A DNA stretch of 64,000 nucleotides from Pseudomonas frederiksbergensis (GTDB lineage Bacteria; Pseudomonadota; Gammaproteobacteria; Pseudomonadales; Pseudomonadaceae), in the NCBI RefSeq assembly GCF_900105495.1, contig NZ_FNTF01000002.1, positions 4,456,501-4,520,500 of the forward strand, written 5' to 3'. The position numbers were made by a program, and so were the translations under genes. How positions within the stretch are numbered: the first letter of the stretch is position 1; each line of letters begins with the position of its first letter. The notes under the pieces were generated by a model. The model was not told where the DNA came from, ran no database searches, and worked only from the letters and a program-made list of their open reading frames with translations. Positions 7,458-16,508 of the stretch are shown piece by piece.

Positions 7458-8849
7458 ATGACTTCAACCATTCAACTCATCTCACCGGTCGATGGCCGGG
7501 TCTATGCCGAACGCCGCTGCGCCGATGCGGCGCAAATCGACCAGGCGCTGGCGGCGGCCGAAGCTGCCCAGGCGCAATGGAAACGCCGGCCACTGAGCGA
7601 ACGCGCCGCCTTCTGCAACGCCGCGGTGGACGCGATGTTGGCCATGAAGGCTGACATCGTGCCGGAACTGGCCTGGCAGATGGGCCGCCCGGTGCGCTTT
7701 GGTGCTGGCGAACTGCGCGGTTTCGAAGAGCGTGCCCGGCATATGATCGCCATCGCGCCTGAAGCCCTGGCGGCGATTGAACCCACGCCTATTAACGGTT
7801 TTCGACGCCATATCAAACGCGAACCGTTGGGTACGGTGTTGGTCGTCGCCCCCTGGAATTACCCCTATCTGACGGCAGTGAATACGATTATCCCGGCGCT
7901 GATGGCCGGCAACAGCGTGATCCTCAAACACGCGTCGCAAACGCTGCTGGTGGGTGAACGGTTCGCCGAGGCCTTTCGCCGCGCCCATCTGCCCGAAGGG
8001 TTGTTCCAGAACCTGCTGCTGAGTCATCTCTATACCGGAGCGATCATTGCCTCTGGACGCGTGCAGCAAGTGAACTTCACCGGTTCGGTCGAGGGCGGTA
8101 AATCCATGGAACATGCTGCCGTAGGGGGTTTCCTCGGCGTGGGCCTGGAACTCGGTGGCAAAGACCCGGCCTACGTCCGCGCAGACGCCAACCTCGAACA
8201 TGCGGTGGAAAACCTGGTGGACGGCAGCTACTTCAATTCCGGGCAAAGCTGTTGCGCAGTTGAACGCATCTATGTCGATGAAAAAATATACCCGCTGTTT
8301 GTCGAACGCTTCGTCGCGCTGACTCGCCAATACGTGCTGGGCAACCCCCTGGACGAAGCCACCACCCTAGGCCCGCTGGTCAATCCGGGCGCGGCTGATT
8401 TCGTCCGCGGGCAGATCGCCGATGCGCTGTCTAAAGGTGCAACGGCCCTGATCGACACAAAGACCTTTCCCGCCGACGCACCGGGCAGCGCCTACCTCGC
8501 GCCGCAAGTATTAGTCGACGTCACCCATCAAATGTCGGTGATGCGCGAAGAAAGCTTTGGTCCCGTGGTCGGCATTATGCCGGTGGCCAGCGACGATGAA
8601 GCCATTGCCTTGATGAACGACAGTGAATTCGGGCTCAGTGCTTCCATCTGGACGCAAGACCTTGACGCCGCCGAACGCCTGGGCAACGAGATCGACACCG
8701 GCACCGTGTTCATGAACCGCTGCGATTACCTGGACCCGGCCCTGGCCTGGACCGGAGTGAAGAACAGCGGGCGCGGCGTCACGCTGTCGCGCTTGGGTTA
8801 TGAACATCTGACCCGCGCGAAATCCTTCCATTTGCGCCATGAGATCTAA
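7458..8849 (+). CDS. NAD(P)-dependent aldehyde dehydrogenase of an amine-catabolic operon
   Basis: A full-length ALDH of 463 residues. The cofactor and oxyanion asparagine is in VVAPWNYPY, the general base glutamate in LELGGKDPAY, and the catalytic cysteine in NSGQSCCAVER; the C-terminal motif is EESFGPVVGI. It starts 10 bases after the ligase stop, and an in-frame TTG at 7434 would overlap that gene; I chose the ATG at 7458 although its ribosome site is weak. Overall it resembles the short ALDHs acting on succinate semialdehyde and gamma-glutamyl-aminoaldehydes. With the upstream ligase and the downstream alcohol dehydrogenase it probably oxidises a gamma-glutamylated aldehyde to the acid. 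Confidence 0.87.
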   Translation: MTSTIQLISPVDGRVYAERRCADAAQIDQALAAAEAAQAQWKRRPLSERAAFCNAAVDAMLAMKADIVPELAWQMGRPVRFGAGELRGFEERARHMIAIAPEALAAIEPTPINGFRRHIKREPLGTVLVVAPWNYPYLTAVNTIIPALMAGNSVILKHASQTLLVGERFAEAFRRAHLPEGLFQNLLLSHLYTGAIIASGRVQQVNFTGSVEGGKSMEHAAVGGFLGVGLELGGKDPAYVRADANLEHAVENLVDGSYFNSGQSCCAVERIYVDEKIYPLFVERFVALTRQYVLGNPLDEATTLGPLVNPGAADFVRGQIADALSKGATALIDTKTFPADAPGSAYLAPQVLVDVTHQMSVMREESFGPVVGIMPVASDDEAIALMNDSEFGLSASIWTQDLDAAERLGNEIDTGTVFMNRCDYLDPALAWTGVKNSGRGVTLSRLGYEHLTRAKSFHLRHEI

Positions 8850-8852
8850 GCC

Positions 8853-10013
8853 ATGAGCCTGACCGCGAACTGGAATTACCCCACAAGCATCCGCTTCGGT
8901 GTCGGCCGCATCGCCGAACTTGCCGAGATCTGCCGCAGCCAAGGGATCCAGCGACCGTTGCTGGTCACCGACAGTGGCCTGGCGCGTGCCCCGATCACCC
9001 TCTCGGCAGTGGACGCCTTGCGTGCCGCCGGCCTTGGCGTGGCGCTGTTTTGCGACCTTAAACCCAATCCGGTCGAAGCCAACCTGGCGGGCGGCCTCGA
9101 CGCCTGGCGCGCCGGCAAACACGATGGCGTGGTCGCCTTCGGCGGCGGCAGTGGCCTGGACATGGGCAAACTTATCGCCTTCATGAGCGGCCAGACCCGA
9201 CCGGTGTGGGATTTCGAAGACATTGGCGATTACTGGACCCGCGCCGACGAAGGCAGCATCGCCCCGATCATTGCGGTGCCGACCACAGCGGGCACTGGCT
9301 CCGAGGTGGGCCGTGCGGCGGTGATCATCGATGAGCGTACGCACACCAAACGCATCATCTTCCACCCGAAGATGATGCCGCGCGTGGTCATCAGCGACCC
9401 GGCCCTGACCGTCGGTATGCCGGCCAAGGTCACCGCGGGCACCGGCATGGATGCGTTTGCGCATTGCCTGGAATCGTACTGCGCCCCCGGCTTCCATCCC
9501 ATGGCCGAAGGGATTGCGGTTGAAGGCATGCGCCTGGTCGCCAACGCCTTGGTGCGAGCCGTACACACACCCTCGGACCTGGAGGCGCGAGCGGAAATGC
9601 TCGCAGCTGCTGCGATGGGTGCTACCGCTTTCCAGAAAGGCCTGGGCGGGATGCACGCCCTCTCACATCCGGTGGGCGCCCTGTACGACACCCATCACGG
9701 CATGACCAACGCCACCTTCATGCCTTATGTCCTGAAATTCAATCGCCCGGCCATCGAGGAACGCATCACCCGCCTGGCGGCTTATTTGCGTCTGCCCTCG
9801 CCCGGCTTCGACAGTTTTCTGGCCTTCGTCCTCAAGTTGCGCAAGGACATCGGCGTGCCCCATACGCTGATTGAGCTGGGAGTGGATGACCGGCAGGCCG
9901 ACCTGATCGCGGACATGGCGATTGTTGACCCCTGCGCTGGCGGCAACCCGCTACCCTTGACCCGAAATGGCGCGGCAGAGATTTTCGACGCGGCGTACCA
10001 CGGCCGTCTGTAG
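8853..10013 (+). CDS. Iron-containing (group III) alcohol dehydrogenase
   Basis: A 386-residue Fe-ADH. The dinucleotide-binding GGGSGLDMGK and TTAGTGSEVGR motifs lie in the N-terminal half. Metal ligands are in the C-terminal half: aspartate and histidine in GMDAFAHCLES, and the histidines in GGMHALSHPVGALYDTHHGM. The gene begins three bases after the ALDH stop, so the two form a two-step alcohol to aldehyde to acid pair. Members use NAD(P) and oxidise short-chain alcohols or lactaldehyde-type compounds. Here the likely substrate is the hydroxyl of a gamma-glutamylated amino alcohol, which is inference from gene order. Confidence 0.87.
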   Translation: MSLTANWNYPTSIRFGVGRIAELAEICRSQGIQRPLLVTDSGLARAPITLSAVDALRAAGLGVALFCDLKPNPVEANLAGGLDAWRAGKHDGVVAFGGGSGLDMGKLIAFMSGQTRPVWDFEDIGDYWTRADEGSIAPIIAVPTTAGTGSEVGRAAVIIDERTHTKRIIFHPKMMPRVVISDPALTVGMPAKVTAGTGMDAFAHCLESYCAPGFHPMAEGIAVEGMRLVANALVRAVHTPSDLEARAEMLAAAAMGATAFQKGLGGMHALSHPVGALYDTHHGMTNATFMPYVLKFNRPAIEERITRLAAYLRLPSPGFDSFLAFVLKLRKDIGVPHTLIELGVDDRQADLIADMAIVDPCAGGNPLPLTRNGAAEIFDAAYHGRL

Positions 10014-10168
10014 GAGCATTGCTTGTCCATGGCCAAGGTGCGAACGCGCAGCATGGACGGGGTTTATCCGTTAGAAAAAGGAGCAGTACGACAAGGGGTT
10101 GAAGGCCAGCCCATCCGGCACCGAAAAACCCGGGTGGATGCGTATCAAAACCTGAAGGGGCACACAAC

Positions 10169-11734
10169 ATGAAGCCAACAAGCCAGCCTGGCACGAGCGC
10201 GCCGCAAGACGATGACGTCAAGCTGCTGCACAGCATGGGTTATGCCCAGGAGCTCTCGCGACGCATGGGCGTTTTCTCCAACTTTGCCATTTCCTTTTCG
10301 ATCATCTGCATCCTCTCGGGTGGTATCAACTCACTCGCTCAGGGGACCTCAGGTGCAGGCGGTGCGTCAATCGGCATCGGTTGGCCGATCGGTTGCCTGA
10401 TCTCCGGATTTTTCGCCATGGCCATGGCGCAGATTTCCTCGGCCTACCCCACCGCTGGCGGCCTCTATCACTGGGGTTCGATTCTTGGTAACCGCTTCAC
10501 CGGCTGGCTGACCGCCTGGTTCAACTTACTCGGGTTGATTACCGTGCTCGGTGCAATCAACGTCGGCACCTATTACTTCTTTTTCGGTGCCTTCGGACCC
10601 GCCCTGGGAATGGAAGACACCACCACGACCCGGGTGATTTTCCTGGCGATCCTGACCGGCATCCAGGCCTTGTGTAATCACCTGGGTATCGGCCTGACGG
10701 CGAAGCTCACCGATTTCTCGGGCTATCTGATTTTCGCCACAGCGCTCGCGCTGACCATCGTCTGCCTGATCTCGGCGCCCAGCTATGAGTTCGCCCGGTT
10801 ATGGACCTTCAGCAACTATTCCGGCGAGGCTGGCGGCAACGTTTGGCCACAGGTATCGAACGGCTGGATTTTCATGCTCGGCCTGTTGCTGCCGATCTAC
10901 ACCATCACCGGTTATGACGCCTCCGCGCACACCTCGGAAGAGACCCGGAATGCGGCCATGTCGGTGCCTCGCGGAATGGTCATGTCGGTGGTCTGGTCGT
11001 TGCTGTTCGGCTGGGTCATGCTCAGTTCGTTCGTGCTGATGCTGCCGAGCATGGACGAGGCGGCGAAGCAAGGCTGGAGCGTGTTCTTCTGGGCCATGGA
11101 TACCCAGGTCAATCCGACGGTGAAAGTGGCGCTGTACGTGGCGATTTTCATCTCGCAATTCCTTTGCGGGTTGGCGACCGTGACCTCGGTCTCGCGCATG
11201 ATCTTCGCGTTCTCCCGGGACGGTGGCCTGCCCTTCTCCAAAGCGCTGTCCTCGGTCTCGCCGACCCTTCGCAGCCCGGTGGCAGCAATCTGGACCGGTG
11301 CCACGCTTGCGGTGTTGTTTGTCTGGGGATCGTCAGTGATATCCATCGGTGAAACGCCGGTCTACACCATCGTGGTGTCCTGCACAGTGATCTTCCTGTT
11401 CTTCTCCTTCATCATTCCCATCGTGCTGGGCCTGTTTACCTATGGGACTTCGAAGTGGCCGACCATGGGGCCGTGGAACATGGGACGCTTCTGGTACACA
11501 GTGTTCGCCCTCCTCTCGATCCTCTCGATGGTGGTTATTTTCGTCATCGGCATCCAGCCACCAAACGATTGGGCGCTGTACATCACCCTCGGTTTTCTGG
11601 TGCTGACGGCGATTGTCTGGTTCGGGTTTGAAACGCGACGCTTCCAGGGGCCGCCGATAGGCGACATGATCGTCAAGCGTCAGGCTGAAATCGCGGCGGC
11701 GGAAGCGGCGTTGAATAGACAGGCTGGAAACTGA
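10169..11734 (+). CDS. APC-superfamily amino acid / amine permease (ACT family)
   Basis: A polytopic membrane protein of 521 residues with about 12 hydrophobic segments. The N-terminal segment LHSMGYAQELSRRMGVFSNF, GGLYHWGSILG and the GYDASAHTSEETRNA loop are typical of the amino-acid/choline (Uga4/Bat1-like) transporters that take up GABA, choline, ethanolamine or related amines. AAGGGG lies eight bases before the ATG. It is separated from the alcohol dehydrogenase by 155 bases and is probably the uptake system for that operon's amine. Confidence 0.85.
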   Translation: MKPTSQPGTSAPQDDDVKLLHSMGYAQELSRRMGVFSNFAISFSIICILSGGINSLAQGTSGAGGASIGIGWPIGCLISGFFAMAMAQISSAYPTAGGLYHWGSILGNRFTGWLTAWFNLLGLITVLGAINVGTYYFFFGAFGPALGMEDTTTTRVIFLAILTGIQALCNHLGIGLTAKLTDFSGYLIFATALALTIVCLISAPSYEFARLWTFSNYSGEAGGNVWPQVSNGWIFMLGLLLPIYTITGYDASAHTSEETRNAAMSVPRGMVMSVVWSLLFGWVMLSSFVLMLPSMDEAAKQGWSVFFWAMDTQVNPTVKVALYVAIFISQFLCGLATVTSVSRMIFAFSRDGGLPFSKALSSVSPTLRSPVAAIWTGATLAVLFVWGSSVISIGETPVYTIVVSCTVIFLFFSFIIPIVLGLFTYGTSKWPTMGPWNMGRFWYTVFALLSILSMVVIFVIGIQPPNDWALYITLGFLVLTAIVWFGFETRRFQGPPIGDMIVKRQAEIAAAEAALNRQAGN

Positions 11735-11757
11735 TTGCTAGTTACGCGTGACGTTGA

Positions 11758-11788
11758 CTCTGTGGCGAGGGCGCTTGCTCTCGCCAGA
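11758..11788. repeat. REP-like palindrome (single)
   Basis: The sequence tgtggcgagggcgcttgct followed by ctcgcca is an imperfect palindrome of the common Pseudomonas intergenic REP type (GTGGCGAGGGAGCTTGCTCCC class). It lies 24 bases after the permease stop, where such elements usually protect or end transcripts. Confidence 0.6.
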
Positions 11789-11920
11789 CTGCGATTTTTT
11801 AAAGGATCATTGCAACGCAAGGGAGGGCGTTAATGGCATGCTGACCTCGGTCTGTGATTGGGCAATCCCAGGATCAGTACCCATGGATCAACAGGGCGCA
11901 GGGCCGGCAGGAGGCATGCA

Positions 11921-12376
11921 ATGGAATTGAAGTTCAGTCACGTCGATATATTGGTCAAGAATCTCGAGGAAGCCTGTGCTTACTACGCACAGATACTGAA
12001 AGCCAGAATCTCCAAAACGCTCGTCTGGGAGCGAGGTGGTCTGCATGTGCGCTACGCGATTGCGCTGATCGGCCAAGAGCGTTTCATGTTGGTTCAGCCG
12101 TTGGCGGGGAACCTGAAGGAACTGTTGGACGCCTCGGGCGAGGGGATGATTTATCGCCATTGCTACTCGACACCGGACATCGAGAAGGCCTATGACGAAT
12201 TGATGGTCGCCGATGTTCAGCCAGAAGATGAAAACGGCGCGCCGTTGGCCCGCGAGAACCTGCTATCCCCGTCCGGAGCCCGCATCATCTGGTTGCCCAA
12301 GCGTTTCGGGCACTTCTCCATCGAGATCCTGGAAGAAAAAGCGCTGGAGGCATTTGTCGAGGCGGCGTTTGCCTGA
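11921..12376 (+). CDS. VOC-family (glyoxalase/bleomycin-resistance fold) protein
   Basis: A protein of 151 residues that opens with the typical first strand of a vicinal-oxygen-chelate module, KFSHVDILVKNLEEACAYY. A histidine (FSHVDI), IYRHCYST and a final FSIEILEE give likely metal-ligand positions, similar to methylmalonyl-CoA epimerase or glyoxalase I. AGGAGG seven bases before the ATG fixes the start; a longer frame begins upstream but lacks family similarity. It is monocistronic, followed by a hairpin at 12405. The substrate is unknown. Confidence 0.8.
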   Translation: MELKFSHVDILVKNLEEACAYYAQILKARISKTLVWERGGLHVRYAIALIGQERFMLVQPLAGNLKELLDASGEGMIYRHCYSTPDIEKAYDELMVADVQPEDENGAPLARENLLSPSGARIIWLPKRFGHFSIEILEEKALEAFVEAAFA

Positions 12377-12404
12377 GAGACACAAGCTCGAACGCACGTA
12401 ACCC

Positions 12405-12436
12405 CATCGGTCCAGCGGATATTCGCTGGGCCGATG
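12405..12436 (+). terminator. Hairpin after the VOC gene
   Basis: Positions 12405-12417 and 12424-12436 form a 13-base stem (one G:U pair) around a gatatt loop. It lies 28 bases after the VOC stop. The U-tract is poor, so it may be a weak or Rho-assisted terminator. Confidence 0.5.
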
Positions 12437-12538
12437 TCATCTTAGTCATGGAAGACGCAGTGAAGCCCTGTCTCACGCCCTAGGCTTCGTGCACCAACCT
12501 CTGCCATCATTGAAGAGTTTACAAACCGAGCAGAAAAC

Positions 12539-12700
12539 ATGAACCGTCGTAAAAAAATACAGCAGTTGTTAAAGGCTCACGCAAAAAAGGCCAGTGCCAA
12601 ATTGGCACCGGCCAGTAAGTCTAAATACATTAGTAAAGCTGACCGGTTGAAACTGGCTGCTGAGCCTGGCCCGGACTCGATCATTTCCCCTGACAGCTGA
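12539..12700 (+). CDS. Small basic DUF2986 family protein
   Basis: A 53-residue frame beginning MNRRKKIQQLLKAHAKKA, then SKYISKADRLKLAAEPG. This lysine-rich N terminus followed by the SKYISKADR segment is the signature of DUF2986, conserved small proteins of gamma-proteobacteria with no known function. The high positive charge over the first 40 residues suggests nucleic-acid or ribosome contact, which is speculation. It stands alone between the VOC hairpin and the convergent kup gene. Confidence 0.75.
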   Translation: MNRRKKIQQLLKAHAKKASAKLAPASKSKYISKADRLKLAAEPGPDSIISPDS

Positions 12701-12757
12701 TCTATTCAACAGCGCGGGTCGCCGTCCAGATGCTGGAGCCAACAGCCTCGTTTATCG

Positions 12758-14659
12758 CTACATCTCGACCTGTGTGCCCAGCTCTATCACCCTGTTAAGC
12801 GGCAATTTGAAGTACTTCAGATTGCTGTTGGCGTTCTTGAGTAAAAAGGCAAACAGGCTCTCTCGCCAACGAGCCATACCCATGCGCTTGGTCGCAATGA
12901 CCGTTTCTCGGCTGAGGAAATAGGTCGTGCGCATCGGACTGAAATCCAGATCGGCCAAGTGACAGAGACTCAAGGCCAGGGGAACATCCGGCTCCTCGAT
13001 AAACCCGAAGTGCAGACTGACCCGGAAGAAGCCTTCACCATAGGCTTCGACCTCAAACCTTCTGTCAGCACTGACGCGAGGGCTGTCTTCAGACACTACC
13101 GTGAGCAACACGACTTGCTCATGCAAAACCTGGTTATGCAACAGGTTGTGCAGCAGCGCATGAGGAACGGCATCGGCCCGGGCCGTCAGAAACACCGCCG
13201 TGCCTTGTACGCGATGAGGAGGCTGCGTACGGATGCTGCTGATGAAGAGCGGCAGAGGCAGCGCGGTTTCATCCAGCCGCTCAACCACAATTTTCCTGCC
13301 CCGCTTCCAGGTCGTCATCAAAATGAACAGGCCGATGCCGGCAATCACCGGGAACGCACCGCCCTGAAAAATCTTCGGCGCGTTGGCGGCGAAATACAGA
13401 CCGTCTACCAGCAAAAATCCGAGCAGCATCGGGATGGCCAACCAGCGCGGGGTTTTCCACAAGAGCAGCACGACAGCCGAAGACAAGAGGGTTGTGATCA
13501 GCATGGTCCCCGTCACAGCGACACCATACGCTGCGGCCAAAGCACTGGACGACTCGAAACCAATCACCAACAACACGACACCGACCATCAACGCCCAGTT
13601 AACCGTGCCGATGTAGATCTGCCCTTGCTCCTGGCTGGAGGTGTGCTGGATAAACATGCGAGGGACGTAACCCAGCTGGATGGCCTGGCGAGTCAGGGAG
13701 AAAGCACCGGAAATCACGGCTTGAGACGCGATGATGGTAGCCAGTGTGGAGAGCGCGACCATCGGCAACAGTGCCCACTCGGGCGCCAGCAAATAAAACG
13801 GATTGCGCACAGCCTCCGGGTTTCCCAGGATCAAGGCGCCTTGGCCAAAGTAGTTGAGCACCAAACCGGGCAACACGAGAATGAACCAGGCACGAGAAAT
13901 CGGTTTGCGACCAAAGTGCCCCATGTCCGCATACAGCGCTTCAGCACCGGTCAATGACAACACGACGGCACCCAGGATGGCCACGCCGATCCCCGGATGC
14001 GCGATGAAAAAATGAGCGCCCCAGTATGGGTTGAGCGCTTGCAAGACTTCCGGGCGCTGCAAAATGCCATGGATCCCCAGCGCACCTAACACTACAAACC
14101 ACAGCACCATCACTGGGCCGAACAGGATCCCGATGCGAGCCGTGCCGTGTTTCTGGATCAAGAACAGCGCCACCAGCACGATCACTGACAAGGGCACAAC
14201 CCAGTGTTCTATTCCGTCAAACGCCAGCTGAAGTCCTTCAACCGCAGAGAGCACTGAAATAGCCGGGGTGATCATGCTGTCCCCGTAAAAAAGCGCCGCA
14301 CCGAACAGGCCCAGCAGAACCAGTACCTTGCTCAAGTGCGGATAAGGTGTTGCCGCGCGGCGGGCTAAAGCCGTCAACGCCATAATCCCGCCTTCGCCCT
14401 GGTTGTTGGCGCGAAGGATGAACAGCACGTATTTGATCGAGACCACCCAGATCAGCGACCAGAAAATCAACGACAGAATGCCTAGCACGCCGTCGTGATT
14501 TACCTGAACGCCGTAGTGACCGGAAAATACTTCTTTCAACGTGTAGAGGGGGCTGGTGCCAATGTCCCCGTAAACCACCCCGACAGCGGCGACGAGCAAG
14601 CCTGCACCTGAGGTTTTGGCTTGAGAATTTTCATGTGCAACAGACGTTGTTTCGCTCAC
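12758..14659 (-). CDS. kup: Low-affinity potassium uptake protein Kup
   Basis: An inner-membrane K+/H+ symporter of the KUP/HAK family. The hallmark [19 protein letters not shown] is near the N terminus, followed by about 12 membrane segments (for example [21 protein letters not shown]) and a roughly 190-residue cytoplasmic C-terminal domain. The start is not certain. The GTG at 14657-14659 gives [10 protein letters not shown] and 633 residues, close to the family's usual 620-630, with GAGAG six bases upstream; a frame reaching 14755 would add 32 residues unlike the family. The gene is divergent from the peptidoglycan enzyme at 14970. Confidence 0.93.
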   Translation of the reverse strand: MSETTSVAHENSQAKTSGAGLLVAAVGVVYGDIGTSPLYTLKEVFSGHYGVQVNHDGVLGILSLIFWSLIWVVSIKYVLFILRANNQGEGGIMALTALARRAATPYPHLSKVLVLLGLFGAALFYGDSMITPAISVLSAVEGLQLAFDGIEHWVVPLSVIVLVALFLIQKHGTARIGILFGPVMVLWFVVLGALGIHGILQRPEVLQALNPYWGAHFFIAHPGIGVAILGAVVLSLTGAEALYADMGHFGRKPISRAWFILVLPGLVLNYFGQGALILGNPEAVRNPFYLLAPEWALLPMVALSTLATIIASQAVISGAFSLTRQAIQLGYVPRMFIQHTSSQEQGQIYIGTVNWALMVGVVLLVIGFESSSALAAAYGVAVTGTMLITTLLSSAVVLLLWKTPRWLAIPMLLGFLLVDGLYFAANAPKIFQGGAFPVIAGIGLFILMTTWKRGRKIVVERLDETALPLPLFISSIRTQPPHRVQGTAVFLTARADAVPHALLHNLLHNQVLHEQVVLLTVVSEDSPRVSADRRFEVEAYGEGFFRVSLHFGFIEEPDVPLALSLCHLADLDFSPMRTTYFLSRETVIATKRMGMARWRESLFAFLLKNANSNLKYFKLPLNRVIELGTQVEM

Positions 14660-14969
14660 GGTAGACTCTCTGAATGAAGGGGGAGAAAGTGCATACCATC
14701 CTTGAGCGAGACGGCTCCCCGAGGCCGTTTGAGACAGGCGGCCGTAAAGAGGCATTGATTCAAACGGTTATTGATGACCTTGGTTGACACCTCGCTTAGC
14801 CAAGAGGTGAAGTGCTATACGTAACGAAGACGTTAAAAAACGCGGCCAGTATCGTGTGGGACGAAAATGACCACCGTAAAGAAAGCGTAAAAAATCATAT
14901 GAGAGGCGAGCCTTGGACATTCGATCGTCCAAAACCCTGACGGGCAGATCAAACCACCCTCGTTGCGCA

Positions 14970-16409
14970 ATGGATCAGCCAAACAGGCTCGCGCGGACCT
15001 GGCAGCGATGGATCCTGTGCCTGAGCATTGTCGTGCCCGGCATCGCCGGTGCAGAGACACGCCCCGAGAACATGGTGTATCTGCGCACGATTGAGCCGGG
15101 CATCGAGCAAGACATTCGCTATGCCAGCGCTCACAACTTCACCGGGCACCCACTCGACGGTTACGCCGCGCCACAGTGTCTGTTATCGCTGGACGCCGCC
15201 AAGGCCCTTGCTCGGGTACAAACGGCATTGCGGGCGCAGGGCTACGGTTTGAAGGTGTTTGACTGTTATCGACCGAGCCGTGCCGTTGCCGATATGGGGC
15301 GCTTTGCGTCGGAGCCGGGTGACCCGCGCAAGGCCGAGTTCTATCCGCGCGTGGACAAGCAGGATTTCTGGCGCCTGGGCTACGTGGCCCGGGTGTCGAA
15401 CCACTCCAAAGGCTCAACCGTGGACCTGACACTGACCGGCCCGGATGCCCTGCCCGCCGATACCTGGACCCCTTCAGCCGGACAAGTCGATTGCACCGCC
15501 CCTTATGGCCAGCGTTGGCGCGACGGCGCGCTCGACATGGGCACGGGGTTCGATTGCTTCGATGAGCGCGCACATACCGACAACCCGACGATCAGCGCTG
15601 CCGCCAGGGACAATCGCCAGAAGCTCAGCAGGGCCATGGAGAAAGAAGGATTTATCGGATATTCCAAGGAATGGTGGCACTTCACCTACAGCGGGGACGG
15701 TTCTCCGAAGAACGTCATGGACTTCCCCATTACGCCGCTGGCTGCGCGCGATGTTCTCGACACCGCCAATCAGCTGATTGTGGTCACCACAAAAAACTGG
15801 ACTGACATTCAGGGCACTGCCCAGCGCTATGAGCGACAAGGCAACGGCTTTCGAAAATACGAAGGGGCGTTTCCGGTGGTGGTCGGCAAGAGCGGGCTGG
15901 CGTGGGGCAAGGGCCTGAGCAGCGTTGAGCAACGCGAAGGTCCGGTCAAACGTGAAGGTGACGGCAAAGCACCTGCCGGGGTGTTCAAACTGGGAACCGC
16001 GTTTGGCTACGACAGCACGGCCGACACCAGACTGCCTTACCTGGCACTCACCCCGACCATCGAATGCGTGGATGACAGCCACTCCACGCGCTATAACGAG
16101 CTGGTCGACGGAGCGGCTGTTTCGAAAGACTGGGACAGCTCCGAACAGATGCGTCGCGATGACGACACCTATCGAAAAGGCATTTTCATCGAGCACAATA
16201 CGCCAGCGTCCCCCACCTCGGGCTCGTGCATTTTCTTCCACATCTGGCGCGGCCCCACCTCGCCGACGCTGGGTTGCACCGCCATGGATCCAGCGGATAT
16301 TTCTCGATTGTTCAATTGGCTGGAGCCTCGCCAGTCCCCTCTGCTGGTTCAAATGCCCGAAACGGAATACGAGCACTTTCGCGAGAGCTGGAACCTTCCC
16401 GAACGTTGA
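14970..16409 (+). CDS. Exported fusion of D-Ala-D-Ala dipeptidase (VanX/DdpX, M15D) and YkuD-type L,D-transpeptidase
   Basis: 479 residues with an N-terminal signal peptide (hydrophobic WILCLSIVVPGIAGAET). Residues about 35-255 are a VanX-type zinc D,D-dipeptidase: CYRPSRA (arginine), SNHSKGSTVDLTL with zinc ligands H145 and D152, and EWWHF with catalytic E234 and ligand H237. Residues about 270-470 are an L,D-transpeptidase-like domain (KAPAGVFKLG, then HIWRGPTSPTLGCTAM with cysteine C436). The usual SHGC histidine is replaced by Leu (TLGC), so catalysis may depend on another histidine such as H424. A TTG start at 14913 with AGAGG upstream is possible and would add 19 residues. Substrates are presumably periplasmic peptidoglycan peptides. 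Confidence 0.83.
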   Translation: MDQPNRLARTWQRWILCLSIVVPGIAGAETRPENMVYLRTIEPGIEQDIRYASAHNFTGHPLDGYAAPQCLLSLDAAKALARVQTALRAQGYGLKVFDCYRPSRAVADMGRFASEPGDPRKAEFYPRVDKQDFWRLGYVARVSNHSKGSTVDLTLTGPDALPADTWTPSAGQVDCTAPYGQRWRDGALDMGTGFDCFDERAHTDNPTISAAARDNRQKLSRAMEKEGFIGYSKEWWHFTYSGDGSPKNVMDFPITPLAARDVLDTANQLIVVTTKNWTDIQGTAQRYERQGNGFRKYEGAFPVVVGKSGLAWGKGLSSVEQREGPVKREGDGKAPAGVFKLGTAFGYDSTADTRLPYLALTPTIECVDDSHSTRYNELVDGAAVSKDWDSSEQMRRDDDTYRKGIFIEHNTPASPTSGSCIFFHIWRGPTSPTLGCTAMDPADISRLFNWLEPRQSPLLVQMPETEYEHFRESWNLPER

Positions 16410-16467
16410 TGGCGGGTAGACGGTGGCTGGAGGTTCTGGCCATCGCCGAAGACCAGCCAGTTCAAAT

Positions 16468-16475
16468 TCGTATAC
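16468..16475. promoter_or_regulatory. Partial TCGTATAC element in front of the GntR gene
   Basis: TCGTATAC, about 33 bases before the GntR start, matches eight positions of the TCGTATACGA motif repeated at 21839 and 27785. It may be an autoregulatory half site; the symmetric GA is missing, so confidence is low. Confidence 0.35.
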
Positions 16476-16508
16476 CCTATCTGCAATTCAATCCTGACGA
16501 TCACGACC

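Noticed and set aside
8511..9656. Minus-strand open frame of 381 codons opposite the aldehyde and alcohol dehydrogenase genes
   Set aside because: It spans two well-supported plus-strand genes and their junction; composition is that of a shadow frame.
11748..11930. 60-codon plus-strand frame between the permease and VOC genes
   Set aside because: It runs through a REP-like palindrome and overlaps the VOC ribosome site; no support as a gene.
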